DNA of 64,000 bases from Polyangia bacterium (GTDB lineage Bacteria > Myxococcota_A > Polyangia > Nannocystales > Nannocystaceae), in assembly GCA_030429545.1 (NCBI GenBank), contig JAUIFF010000010.1:186001-250000 (forward strand). The letters run 5' to 3'. The notes beneath the pieces are model-generated. The model was not told where the DNA came from, did not search any database, and was given only the letters and a program-made list of their open reading frames with translations. A program made the position numbers and the translations under genes. Below are positions 15,896 through 24,435 of the stretch, one piece after another (positions within the stretch are counted from its first letter, which is position 1; every line of letters starts with the position of its first letter).

Positions 15896-16912
15896 CTACG
15901 GAGTCAGCACGATCTTTCCGAAGTTCTTGCGGTCTTGGATGTAACTGTGTGCGTCGCCGGCCTGGTCGAACGGGAAACTTCGATCGACACGCGGGGTAAA
16001 GGTGCCGTCGGCGACCAACTCGATGATCTGCTGCAGGTACTTCACGCTGAGATCGATACGGCCCCACAGGTGCCCGAGATTAAACCCGATAACCCCTTTG
16101 TTATCGTTCATCAGCCCGATTGCGCCAAACCGCGGCATTGCCATGACTCCCTTGACTGCTGCCAGGATGCTGCGTTTTTTCCCGGTTGCAAAACTCGAGG
16201 CGCCGAACATCAGCAAGCGCCCAAGGTCATTGAGGCTGCGATAACTTTTCTTAAAGGAGGTTCCGCCAACGGCATCGAGCACAATGTCGACGCCCTCGCC
16301 GTTGGTGAGGCGTTTGACCTCCTCCTCAAAGTCCTGATTTCGGTAATCGATACAGTGCGCCACCCCATACTCACGTAGGCGCGCATGCTTGGGCGCGCTC
16401 GCGGTGCCAATAACCTCAGCCCCGCGCCATTTGCAGATCTGCAACGCGGCCTGCCCCACCCCACCTGCGGCGGCATGCACAAGTACCCGGTCGCCGGGCT
16501 GGAGGTTACCTAGGTGTATCAGCATGTACCACGCCGTCAGGTAGTTGACAGGAATGGCAGCCGCGGCCTCAAACGACACACCCTCGGGGATTGGTACAAC
16601 TTGCGCAGCCGGCACAACCAAGTCGCTTGTATATCCACCAAAACGCGTGGCCGCGAACACGCGCTCCCCTAGCGTTCGTCCGGTCACCCCTTCGCCAATC
16701 GCTTCAACGACGCCCGAAACCTCGTAACCGACCACACAGGGAATGGGCGGAGCGTCGGGGTAAATCCCCATTCGGGCCATGATATCGGCAAAATTTATCC
16801 CCGCTGCCCGAACGGCGACCCGAACTTCACCGGGCCCCGGCTCAGGTGTTGGAGCCTCACGCACCTCGAGAACCGACGGTGCTCCTGCCTTAGAAATCCA
16901 AATCTGTCGCAT
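15896..16912 (-). CDS. NAD(P)H:quinone oxidoreductase-like MDR protein (VAT-1 type)
   Basis: 338 residues with the full medium-chain dehydrogenase layout: an N-terminal GroES-like part ('GPGEVRVAVRAAGINFADIMARMGIYP') and a Rossmann part with VHAAAGGVGQAALQICK. Catalytic zinc ligands are absent, as in quinone oxidoreductase and VAT-1-like members. The C-terminal half ('GFNLGHLWGRIDL...IIELVADGTFTPRVDRSFPFDQAGDAHSYIQDRKNFGKIVL') fits the VAT-1 subfamily. It probably reduces quinones or enones using NADPH in the cytoplasm. The exact substrate is not predictable. Confidence 0.87.
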   Translation of the reverse strand: MRQIWISKAGAPSVLEVREAPTPEPGPGEVRVAVRAAGINFADIMARMGIYPDAPPIPCVVGYEVSGVVEAIGEGVTGRTLGERVFAATRFGGYTSDLVVPAAQVVPIPEGVSFEAAAAIPVNYLTAWYMLIHLGNLQPGDRVLVHAAAGGVGQAALQICKWRGAEVIGTASAPKHARLREYGVAHCIDYRNQDFEEEVKRLTNGEGVDIVLDAVGGTSFKKSYRSLNDLGRLLMFGASSFATGKKRSILAAVKGVMAMPRFGAIGLMNDNKGVIGFNLGHLWGRIDLSVKYLQQIIELVADGTFTPRVDRSFPFDQAGDAHSYIQDRKNFGKIVLTP

Positions 16913-16949
16913 GGTTTATCCCCGTAAATGTTGGTGCCTCGACCACCCG

Positions 16950-18740
16950 CTACATCGGCGGCTCGTAGATCCGCTCGACATCGGCCCCACCCGGGAACGC
17001 ATAGGAACCCGCGGAGCCGTACCCGTAGGCAATTACACCAAATGGCGTCTCACCCTTGATCGAGTGCACACCCGCGCTGACCGGGCATCGCCGAGACTCA
17101 TAGCTTTTCCCCTGGACATTGCCGGCGGCTGTTACCACACAGTTGTTGGGTTCGACATCATCGATTGTGACGACATTATCCGGCTCGGTCGAGAGCACGA
17201 TAAAGTTACTGTCCCAACCCCAGGGCCCGTCATCGGAGGGCGTGAGAATTCGGTATTCGTCGCGATACTGGTCGACGGGGGGAAACACAGTGAGCGCCGG
17301 GTCGCCGGTGGACGGGCCGTCGACGTACTCCTGACTGATCAGCAACTGGGCGATCATATAGGGCTTGGTGCCGGTAGCCGTGAAGTCCTTGTCGGCCCAC
17401 GTCGTGCGGACTTCTCCGGGTTGCAGGCTGAAGTTGTCGTATGGGGGAGGCAACGAAGTGGTCACCTGGGTGGTCTCGGCGACCCCCAAAAACCGGATGA
17501 CATCGGGCTCGTGGTAGTTCCCCGTCGAGCGGATTGGACTGCGGGTAATCACGTAGTCGGTGCCGAGCGACTCGCCGGGAAACATCTGTTCTTCGAGGTG
17601 GTCGAGGCAGCACGTGTCGTCATCGGTCCAACCTGGGTGGGTTGGGATATCCACAACACCACCGGGAGCCGCGGTCGACTCCACCCCTGAAAACACAGCA
17701 ACGGGCTTATCCGAAAACACCACGGTACCGGTCAGGTCCGCAATTTTCTTGGCGTCGTCCTGGAACGTACCATCGTCTGTTTCCAAGTTAAGTACGTCGA
17801 ATGGCCCGAGAGTAACTTGAATTTCCTCACCGGGATTGGCAGCTGGAATTGGCGGGTTTCCGCGGATCCGCCAGCTCGGGACAACCCGGACGGTGGTATT
17901 TTCTTCGGTCCCAACAATCGTCACGGCCGAGCGGTCGATGATCCCAAACAACGGGATGGGATGCCCCGCAGGCCAGCCGAGAATACGGTAGTACTTTCCG
18001 AGGGCCGGGGTTGGCAACAGCAACGAGGCATCGTTGGAGAAGGCGTTTTGGAACACATTGAACTGGTAGACGACAATCGGCGCAGCCGAAGTAATTCGGT
18101 AGGCGCGCGACGACAGGCACGTTCCTGGCGCACCGTAGTCGTTGGGCATCACCCCGCAGTCGAGTTCGCGCGTGGGCAAGACCACCGGCACAACCTCGTC
18201 GGGCGGGATGTTGAACTCCATAATCGTCTCGAGGTCGAGAGGTTCACCCGGCGCCGCGTTGTTGATCTCGATGACGATCGTGGTGTTCCCAGCCGCCAAA
18301 CTCGAAATTGCCACGCCCCATGGTGCACTCGCAGGGTCATTTAAAGCATCCTGCTGGTCCATGTCGACGGCCCAAAACTCGCAACCGAAGTTTGAGGGCT
18401 TGTCCGAGCCGTCATCGCAAAAGATACCCTCGCCGTCGGTTTCACCTTCGGTCTCTTCGTGACCGACATCGAGGAGCACAGTATCGTTGCCGGTTGTTGT
18501 CGTCGTCGTTGAGTCGGAGTCAGACTCGGTGCCGGCATCGGAGCCCGTTTCCATCCCCGTTTCGGAGTTTGTTTGCCCGCCCGTACTCGGCCCGGCAGTG
18601 GTTTCGGTCCCCTGCGTGGCCGTTGTGACCGAGCCAGTCGTTGCACTGTCGGACCCAGCCGACCCATCACCGCAGCCGATGAGCGGGGCACCAAGTAGAA
18701 ACAGGAAAGGAGTCAGGGCTATGCGATTGAATGGGACCAT
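16950..18740 (-). CDS. IgGFc-binding-domain lipoprotein
   Basis: About 597 residues from the ATG at 18740, which gives a lipoprotein signal ending APLIGC. A 90-residue Ser/Thr/Glu/Asp linker follows. The rest matches the IgGFc-binding N-terminal-type domain: an 'AYRITSAAPIVVYQFN.FQ...FSNDASLLLP' block, 'VTIVGTEENTTVRV', and later 'GYGSAGSYAFPGGA' near the C-terminus. In myxobacteria these are exported lipoproteins of unknown ligand. IgG binding itself is not implied. The upstream region is shared with the divergent hydrolase gene at 19075. Confidence 0.82.
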   Translation of the reverse strand: MVPFNRIALTPFLFLLGAPLIGCGDGSAGSDSATTGSVTTATQGTETTAGPSTGGQTNSETGMETGSDAGTESDSDSTTTTTTGNDTVLLDVGHEETEGETDGEGIFCDDGSDKPSNFGCEFWAVDMDQQDALNDPASAPWGVAISSLAAGNTTIVIEINNAAPGEPLDLETIMEFNIPPDEVVPVVLPTRELDCGVMPNDYGAPGTCLSSRAYRITSAAPIVVYQFNVFQNAFSNDASLLLPTPALGKYYRILGWPAGHPIPLFGIIDRSAVTIVGTEENTTVRVVPSWRIRGNPPIPAANPGEEIQVTLGPFDVLNLETDDGTFQDDAKKIADLTGTVVFSDKPVAVFSGVESTAAPGGVVDIPTHPGWTDDDTCCLDHLEEQMFPGESLGTDYVITRSPIRSTGNYHEPDVIRFLGVAETTQVTTSLPPPYDNFSLQPGEVRTTWADKDFTATGTKPYMIAQLLISQEYVDGPSTGDPALTVFPPVDQYRDEYRILTPSDDGPWGWDSNFIVLSTEPDNVVTIDDVEPNNCVVTAAGNVQGKSYESRRCPVSAGVHSIKGETPFGVIAYGYGSAGSYAFPGGADVERIYEPPM

Positions 18741-19074
18741 GGCGACAGCCAGCAACCTAGCAGAAACACCGCCGATGTCGCTAGGGCCATCGACAGTGCT
18801 CTTCACCTGCGGATGCCTATACAAACAGCTACTGTCATACAGCATTTTCATACCGTGTCTGAACTCACAGGCTTCCAGCTCAACACGATGGTTCTCGATC
18901 TTGTGTATCACCAAGCAAACTGTCGCGAGACGTCCACGAAGGTCACCCTTATTTCATGCACGTACAACCATGCCAGCAGCCCCCACCACGGTGCCTTCGC
19001 CCGTCACCAGCAACATGTAGCTAGCCGCCGGGGTGCAAGCGATGTATACTGACGACTGGTGGCGGTGATAACCG
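18741..19074. promoter_or_regulatory. Divergent promoter region, 334 bp
   Basis: No credible gene. A degenerate version of the recurring palindrome (TGTCGCGAGAC) occurs at 18921-18931. No other element is recognised. Confidence 0.35.
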
Positions 19075-20082
19075 ATGGTGGATAGACAAGACGCTCAAGT
19101 CCGCGAGTGTCCAAAACTTGTGATGGACCTCGATATCTGCGCCCAGGACCGCTATGCGCAGCTGCGCGAGCAGGCGGCAGCACATGGGCGAGCGCTTTTG
19201 GACGGCACGCTCACCAACATCCCGCGTGGCCTCGGGGCCATCGCAGACATGGTTCGACTGGCCACCGGCGGTCGCTTTCACGACGAGGCGAAGGCCATCG
19301 CCCAACGCCTAGGGGTCCGGTGGCGCGATGTCGTATTGGCTGCAGTTTCCTATGATTTGACGATCGCGACAATCGGCTGCTCGACCCTTGCCCTCGCGTC
19401 GGCCGATGGCCCGATCCTCGTACGCAACCTCGACTGGTGGCCCGAAGCTCTGCTGGCACAAACCAGCTACAAAATTGTATACACAAAAAATCAGCAAAGT
19501 GCTTACGTCACCGCGGGCTGGCCGGGGTCACTCGGGGTTGTCACCGGTATGGTCCCCGGCAAATTTGCATTTGCAATCAATGCCGTCGCATCGCCCGATG
19601 AGCGTGTAAGCCTTCGCGGATATCCGGTTTTACTGCACCTGCGGCGGGTTTTGGAAGATGCCAATAGCTTCGATGCGGCGCTGCAAAGTTTTGTCGATAC
19701 CCGCCTCGCAGCCCCCTGCCTGTTGACCCTGGTCGGCGTGAAGAATCACGAGCGCATCGTTGTTGAACGCACCCCGAGTCGCCATGCCCTGCGACGTCCC
19801 CCCGGACCCGGGCAACCACTCTACACAACAAATAACTACCACGAGCTCACCCCCGCAAGCGGAGGTCTCGACCAACGCCTTATCGGCACGAGTTGCTCAC
19901 GCTTTGATGCCCTCACCATGTTGCTCGCCGGCGTCGACGCGAGTGCGTCGATCGACAACGATCACCTGCTAAAAATTCTCAGCCACCCCGCCGTTATCCA
20001 ACAAATCACCGCCCAACATGTCGTCGCACGGCCGGCCAGCGGCGACCTAGGGGTGTGGGTACCAACGCGGCTTGTCAGCTAG
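19075..20082 (+). CDS. Acid ceramidase / NAAA-like Ntn hydrolase
   Basis: 335 residues. The key block is GCSTLALASADGPILVRNLDW. Cys102 matches the N-terminal nucleophile exposed by self-cleavage in acid ceramidase and N-acylethanolamine amidase, and RNLD at 117-120 matches the conserved Arg and Asp of that family. Further on, 'TTNNYH' corresponds to the conserved Asn region. The expected reaction is amide-bond hydrolysis of a fatty-acyl amide after autoproteolysis. No signal peptide is visible, whereas eukaryotic homologues are lysosomal. A second possible start is the Met at residue 17. Confidence 0.68.
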   Translation: MVDRQDAQVRECPKLVMDLDICAQDRYAQLREQAAAHGRALLDGTLTNIPRGLGAIADMVRLATGGRFHDEAKAIAQRLGVRWRDVVLAAVSYDLTIATIGCSTLALASADGPILVRNLDWWPEALLAQTSYKIVYTKNQQSAYVTAGWPGSLGVVTGMVPGKFAFAINAVASPDERVSLRGYPVLLHLRRVLEDANSFDAALQSFVDTRLAAPCLLTLVGVKNHERIVVERTPSRHALRRPPGPGQPLYTTNNYHELTPASGGLDQRLIGTSCSRFDALTMLLAGVDASASIDNDHLLKILSHPAVIQQITAQHVVARPASGDLGVWVPTRLVS

Positions 20083-20174
20083 GGGTTGCCCTACGCAGTC
20101 GAAGCTTTTGGACGCGTGGCACATTGGCCACCGGGTCGCGCAGGACTTCTCCGCCAAAGTTTTGGGACCAAAGA

Positions 20175-20195
20175 GCGCGAGTGACTTACTCGCGC
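20175..20195. terminator. Perfect hairpin between convergent genes
   Basis: GCGCGAGT (20175-20182) pairs fully with ACTCGCGC (20188-20195) around a 5-nt loop. It sits between the ends of the hydrolase and fibrinogen-domain genes. It has no strong T-run on either side. Confidence 0.5.
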
Positions 20196-20229
20196 CCCTT
20201 AGAGTCGGATGACGGACAAAACTTGCCGC

Positions 20230-21756
20230 CTACCGCACCCAAATCGTCCAGCGACTCCGGGCGTTGAACTGCTGCGAGCCGCAGCAGGTCGTCGAGTTAT
20301 TCAGGGTCTCTGCCAGGCCACCAGCACAGGTTCGGCACCATGCACTCGGCGGGTTGTTGACATTTCCGTACGAGGCATAACTCGAATACTGTGACGGGAA
20401 GTGCATCTCGGTCCATTGGTTTTGCGACCAGTTCCCGTTTGAGCTGGTATTTTGCCAGTGGGTCCCGTAGTGGCAAACTTGGTCGGTGCAGTCGCCCCAC
20501 CCCAGCGAAGCAGCACACTGATAACCGGTCCCCTCAACGCCAGCCATAAAGCCGACAATTTTCTTAACCGCAATCGCCTGTGAGGTGGTCGCACAGGTTT
20601 TCGACCAGGCCGGCGCAGCTGGGCGCGGGGTGAGAATCGCCGAGTCGTAGCCCGAGATTTCACAGTTGTCGCAATCATTATTTTCGCGACCGGCAAAAAT
20701 CACCTCAGTTGAAAGATCCCAGAAAATGTCGATATCGTAGTTCCAATTACTGGCACGCGTATTGTCGAAAGTACCATTGGCGAGGTTGAGGTCGGTTTGG
20801 CCATTGTTATCAGACTCAACATTGCGATTGAGGATAAGTGTCCACCCTCCATCCTCGGTGGTCATATCGCAGTACGCGTCAAACGGGTCAGCCCCGCCCT
20901 CGCCGTCGGGGTCGATGCTGTAAACCCCACTCGGGGCCTCGGGATCGAGCATATGAAGCTGGTTACAGGTCTGCGCGACCTCGTTTTGGCACAGCTCGTC
21001 GCAGCCATCGCCGGCCTCCGCATTGCCATCGTCGCACTCTTCGACGCCATCGTAAATATAGGTATCACCACAGGTGGCTAACAGACACCCATCAACACAC
21101 TCGTCGGTGTTCTCCATATTCGCGTCGTCGCACTCCTCGACCCCCTCCTGGGTAAACCCGTCGCCGCATGTCGGCAAAACACATCCCGTCAGGCAGTCGT
21201 CGGTGTCGATCTCGTTGCCATCGTCGCACTCTTCAACACCTTCAAGCGTCACGCCATCGCCACAAACCGCGGTTGTGCACATGTTTGTGCACTCGTCAGT
21301 ATCAACGTCATTGCCGTCGTCACACTCTTCAACATCGGTTTGGACAAATCCATCCCCGCAACTCGCCGACTCGCAGGTGCTCAGGCAGTCATCCGTCTCA
21401 TCGTCGTTGCCGTCGTCGCAGGCCTCACCCTCTTCGACCATCCCGTTGCCACACTCCGGCATAGAGGTTGTCGTCGTATCTGTGTCGGTGCCGGTGTCGG
21501 TGTCCGACTCCGAATCGGTGCTATCGGTGGTTGGACCTTCGGTTGTCTCCCCTTCGCTCGTTTCCTCGGTCGTGGGGTCAACCGTCGACTCAGTCGTTTC
21601 GCCGGCCGTCGTCGTCGTTGTCGTCGGGGTTGTCGTTGTCGTTGTCGTCAGGGTGTCTGTCGACATGGTTTCGCCACTCGAACAGGCAAACAAAAGAAGG
21701 CTTGGCACCAACCACAGAGCAACTTGGAAACGCAGGGGCTCGGATTTCAACTGCAT
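20230..21756 (-). CDS. Lipoprotein with DUF4215 repeats and fibrinogen-like C-terminus
   Basis: 508 residues. Lipobox LLLFAC at about residue 25, then a Thr/Glu/Ser/Asp-rich linker to about 100. Five tandem Cys repeats follow, each of the form 'CGDG.....EECDDGN..DTDEC...C' (DUF4215, a myxobacterial cysteine-rich repeat). The C-terminal ~220 residues begin 'CNQLHMLDPEAPSGVYSIDPDG' and include 'YCDMTTEDGGWTLI', the signature of the fibrinogen-related domain, and end in a Cys-rich stretch. It is probably a cell-surface adhesin or glycan-binding protein. A perfect TGTCCCATGGGACA palindrome lies just upstream of the start codon, so repression at the promoter is likely. Confidence 0.85.
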   Translation of the reverse strand: MQLKSEPLRFQVALWLVPSLLLFACSSGETMSTDTLTTTTTTTPTTTTTTAGETTESTVDPTTEETSEGETTEGPTTDSTDSESDTDTGTDTDTTTTSMPECGNGMVEEGEACDDGNDDETDDCLSTCESASCGDGFVQTDVEECDDGNDVDTDECTNMCTTAVCGDGVTLEGVEECDDGNEIDTDDCLTGCVLPTCGDGFTQEGVEECDDANMENTDECVDGCLLATCGDTYIYDGVEECDDGNAEAGDGCDELCQNEVAQTCNQLHMLDPEAPSGVYSIDPDGEGGADPFDAYCDMTTEDGGWTLILNRNVESDNNGQTDLNLANGTFDNTRASNWNYDIDIFWDLSTEVIFAGRENNDCDNCEISGYDSAILTPRPAAPAWSKTCATTSQAIAVKKIVGFMAGVEGTGYQCAASLGWGDCTDQVCHYGTHWQNTSSNGNWSQNQWTEMHFPSQYSSYASYGNVNNPPSAWCRTCAGGLAETLNNSTTCCGSQQFNARSRWTIWVR

Positions 21757-21774
21757 ACGGGAAGGATCTTAACA

Positions 21775-21788
21775 TGTCCCATGGGACA
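21775..21788. promoter_or_regulatory. 14-bp perfect palindrome, likely operator
   Basis: TGTCCCATGGGACA lies 19 bp before the fibrinogen lipoprotein start codon. It matches the palindrome family clustered upstream of the FHA-sigma54 gene. Confidence 0.6.
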
Positions 21789-22684
21789 CAAGTTAAATCT
21801 CTGCGCGCCGGCTAGATTTTGCGCAACTTCGTTGCGACCGGCTTGCGAAAGTCGACCCGCCGGAATTACGGGGCAAACCGCAAGCACTCGCACCCACGGT
21901 ACGGAGCGAATACTCAACTATGATTGATGATGGCTCGATCAATTAAATATCGAGCTCGCGTTCGTGATTCGCATTCATCATACTTTGGCGGACCGCCGCC
22001 CCCACCGGTCGGACACTCCCACATGCAAGCTGCGTCCTGTCCATGTAGGCGGGCGACATCGTTGCGCGACCGGTAACACGGAGCACCACGAGCGGATACG
22101 CACGGAAATTTACGCCAACGACCCTTGAAGCGCGTTTGTCAGGCAAGTATACGGCTCGAAAAATCAGCCAATGCCACCTCTCGGTACAGGACTTGTCGCG
22201 CTCACGAGGTACCCCATCGCCGGCCTCGTCCACGTAGCGCCCGCGTTATTTTCACCTGTAGATGCCCTCCCCCATCGGAGCTGTCGGCATCCGGAGCCAT
22301 GCGCCAGCACGTCGGCGCCCGCGAGTTGCCCAAGCGTTGAGGTTTGGCCCAAATTCCCCAGCTGCATCCGTCTAGTTCCTGATTGCCATGGGGATGACTC
22401 AAGTGCCAGGCCCGGCGAGCCACGTTGCTCTCGGCACCCCCGGGCGAAGCCCGGGATCAAACCGAGCGAGCGACGCCCTGATGCGGCTAACATCCTACCT
22501 GCAGCAACAACCTGCCAGAGATCACTACTGCCACCGCACAAACGAACAGGTGGCATCAAGATGCCCGGCGGACCACCTCCTAGCGACCCCGCACCATGGA
22601 CCCTCGGGGCCCATAGTTTGACAACACCCACCTTCGTGGACGCACCGAAAGTATAGCGACACCTTTACCTTCTGGAGAGACGAC
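21789..22684. other. Long non-coding region with stable hairpins
   Basis: Nearly 900 bp without a convincing ORF: opposite-strand frames of similar size shadow each other. It contains a stable hairpin at 22423-22475 and a 7-bp stem at 22529-22535/22549-22555 (TGCCACC/GGTGGCA). It also contains the promoter and RBS (GGAGAG) of the channel gene. It could host an unrecognised non-coding RNA. Confidence 0.35.
22423..22475. ncRNA. Candidate structured RNA (long hairpin)
   Basis: CGTTGCTC (22423-22430) pairs with GAGCGACG (22468-22475), then TCGG with CCGA, then a 7-bp CCCGGGC/GCCCGGG stem closed by a GAA loop (22439-22455). That is about 19 base pairs in one rod. Direction and function are unknown, and no T-run follows. 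Confidence 0.3.
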
Positions 22685-23647
22685 ATGATCGAGTTCTGTC
22701 GCAAGATTGCCAACGCTAGCAGTTTTCAACACTTCATTACGGCGACGATTCTGTTTGCGGCGCTCCTGGTCGGCTTTGAGACCTACGAGTCGATGATGAG
22801 AGCCTACGCCACGCCGATACACATCTTGAATGATGTCATCCTCGCGATTTTCATCTTCGAAATCGTGGTCAAAATGGGGGCAGAATTCCCCCACCCGCAG
22901 CGTTACTTTCGCGACGGCTGGAACGTCTTCGACTTTGTCATCGTGGTCGCCTGTTTTGTGCCGGGGATGGGTCAGTACGCGGTGGTACTTCGCCTACTGC
23001 GGTTACTACGTGTACTCAAACTGGTGCGGGCGCTCCCCAAACTCCAAATTTTGGTGTCTGCACTGCTCAAGAGCATCCCCTCGATGGTCTATGTCGCGCT
23101 GCTGCTCGGCATGCTCTTTTATGTATACGCATGTGCAGCGGTGTTCCTGTTTGGCCACAACGACCCACTCCACTTCAACAATCTCGAAAATTCTCTGCTC
23201 ACGCTGTTTCGAGTTGTCACCCTGGAGGACTGGACGGACATTATGTACATTCAAATGTTTGGATGTGCCGAATACCCGCTCGAAATCCGGCAAAACCTGT
23301 GCGTTGCGCCCGACCCCAACCCCCTGCTCGGCGCGACGTTCTTTATCAGCTTTGTCCTGTTGGGCACGATGATCATCCTCAACCTGTTTATCGGCGTCAT
23401 CATGAACGGGATGGAAGAGGCCCGGATCGAGGGTGAAAACTACAACGAGGCCGAGCGCCTCGCCAATGCCGCCGGTTCAGACGAAGTCCGCCGCCTCGAT
23501 GTCGAACTCACCGAACTCGCCGGCGAACTGCTGACGATTCAAGAAAAGCTCCAAACCTTCCACAAGCGGGCACGCAAAACCCTGAGCAGCACGAGCCAAA
23601 CGGCCCCGATGATTTCAGATAAGCGCAACCTCGAAGATACCGCCTAA
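22685..23647 (+). CDS. Voltage-gated cation channel (NaChBac/Cav-like), single-domain
   Basis: 320 residues with the 6-TM layout of bacterial voltage-gated channels. S4 lies at about 100-118 with charges every third residue (R103, R106, R109, K112, R115). The selectivity filter is TLEDWTD (179-185), whereas classical sodium channels have TLESW. The Asp at positions 182 and 185 resembles the engineered calcium-selective filter of CavAb. The pore loop carries an insertion with two cysteines (C194, C206) that could form a disulphide. S6 is about 216-245, followed by an acidic/coiled-coil C-terminal tail. It probably assembles as a homotetramer in the inner membrane. The RBS GGAGAG is 7 nt upstream. 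Confidence 0.9.
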   Translation: MIEFCRKIANASSFQHFITATILFAALLVGFETYESMMRAYATPIHILNDVILAIFIFEIVVKMGAEFPHPQRYFRDGWNVFDFVIVVACFVPGMGQYAVVLRLLRLLRVLKLVRALPKLQILVSALLKSIPSMVYVALLLGMLFYVYACAAVFLFGHNDPLHFNNLENSLLTLFRVVTLEDWTDIMYIQMFGCAEYPLEIRQNLCVAPDPNPLLGATFFISFVLLGTMIILNLFIGVIMNGMEEARIEGENYNEAERLANAAGSDEVRRLDVELTELAGELLTIQEKLQTFHKRARKTLSSTSQTAPMISDKRNLEDTA

Positions 23648-23666
23648 AGAGCCCCATGCTCGTAAA

Positions 23667-23698
23667 ACAAGCACCGGGTCATCGACCTCGGTGCTTGT
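23667..23698. terminator. Bidirectional terminator
   Basis: A 10-bp perfect stem, ACAAGCACCG/CGGTGCTTGT (23667-23676 with 23689-23698), is extended by GGTC/GACC. On the minus strand it is followed by TTTT. It separates the convergent channel and VOC genes. Confidence 0.75.
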
Positions 23699-23711
23699 TG
23701 CAATTTAACCG

Positions 23712-24236
23712 CTACGAGTTTTTCTCGACCTGCCACTGGTCCAAGATGGCCCGTGCGTTGTTGAGCTTTGGGTCCATCACCTCGTCGTGATTGTCCTTCT
23801 TGGTTGTAAGCTCAACGATATAGCCATTGGGGTCACGAAAGTAGATCGAACGCAAGCTCTCAAGCTCCGCTGGCCCGTGGGGTTCAAACCCCGCGGCTTG
23901 AGCTTTTTGAACCATCGCCTTCATGGTCGACTCATCGACTTCAAGGGCGATATGCAAATCAGAAGGGTCCTGCTCCTTGAACTCGAAGTCCACTTCGGGG
24001 AGCTCGAAAAACGCGAGATACGAGCCGTCGCGCATCCGGAAGAAAATGTGAATCAATGGCGTTTTAAAGCCTGTTTCGGTTTGCTCCCGGCGCAGGGAAC
24101 AGGATAGTGGCAACTCCAAAAAGTCCTCATAAAAAGCTCGGGTTTCCTCTGCATCGCGACAACGATTGGCACTGTGGTGAAGTCCCATCAATGGAATTTC
24201 TTTGCGCATTTGTGGTTTACATTTGTTTGCCAACAT
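23712..24236 (-). CDS. VOC-superfamily (glyoxalase/dioxygenase-like) protein
   Basis: About 174 residues. The start at 24236 has GGAGG six nt upstream, whereas the ATG at 24242 abuts the same sequence with no spacing. A single beta-alpha-beta-beta-beta module pair is evident: GLHHSANRCRDAEETRAFYEDFLELPL at the start (metal-ligand His in 'HHSA'), 'DLHIALEVDE' in the middle (second His) and 'SIYFRDPNGYIVELTTK' at the end (Glu ligand). It is a metal-dependent lyase or dioxygenase of unknown substrate, probably cytoplasmic. Divergent from the AraC-family gene. Confidence 0.83.
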   Translation of the reverse strand: MLANKCKPQMRKEIPLMGLHHSANRCRDAEETRAFYEDFLELPLSCSLRREQTETGFKTPLIHIFFRMRDGSYLAFFELPEVDFEFKEQDPSDLHIALEVDESTMKAMVQKAQAAGFEPHGPAELESLRSIYFRDPNGYIVELTTKKDNHDEVMDPKLNNARAILDQWQVEKNS

Positions 24237-24435
24237 CCTCATCCTCCATTTTTGATTGTGCGATTACACCCCGCACGAAAACGCGAGGCACGGGCGACGA
24301 ACGGGTCTACCGCCCATCGACAGGAGCCGCCCCACGGGTCGTTTGTACACCTTGTGGGCGAGCCGAGCATTGGCCGCAGGCGCCATTGTTGGGCTGCCGT
24401 TTTAAAAAACCTGGTAGGATTCAGTCAGCGCGACC

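Noticed and set aside
22171..22656. 161-residue plus-strand ORF and its 155-residue minus-strand counterpart
   Set aside because: Both have low-complexity Pro/Arg composition and mirror each other, and no family was recognised.
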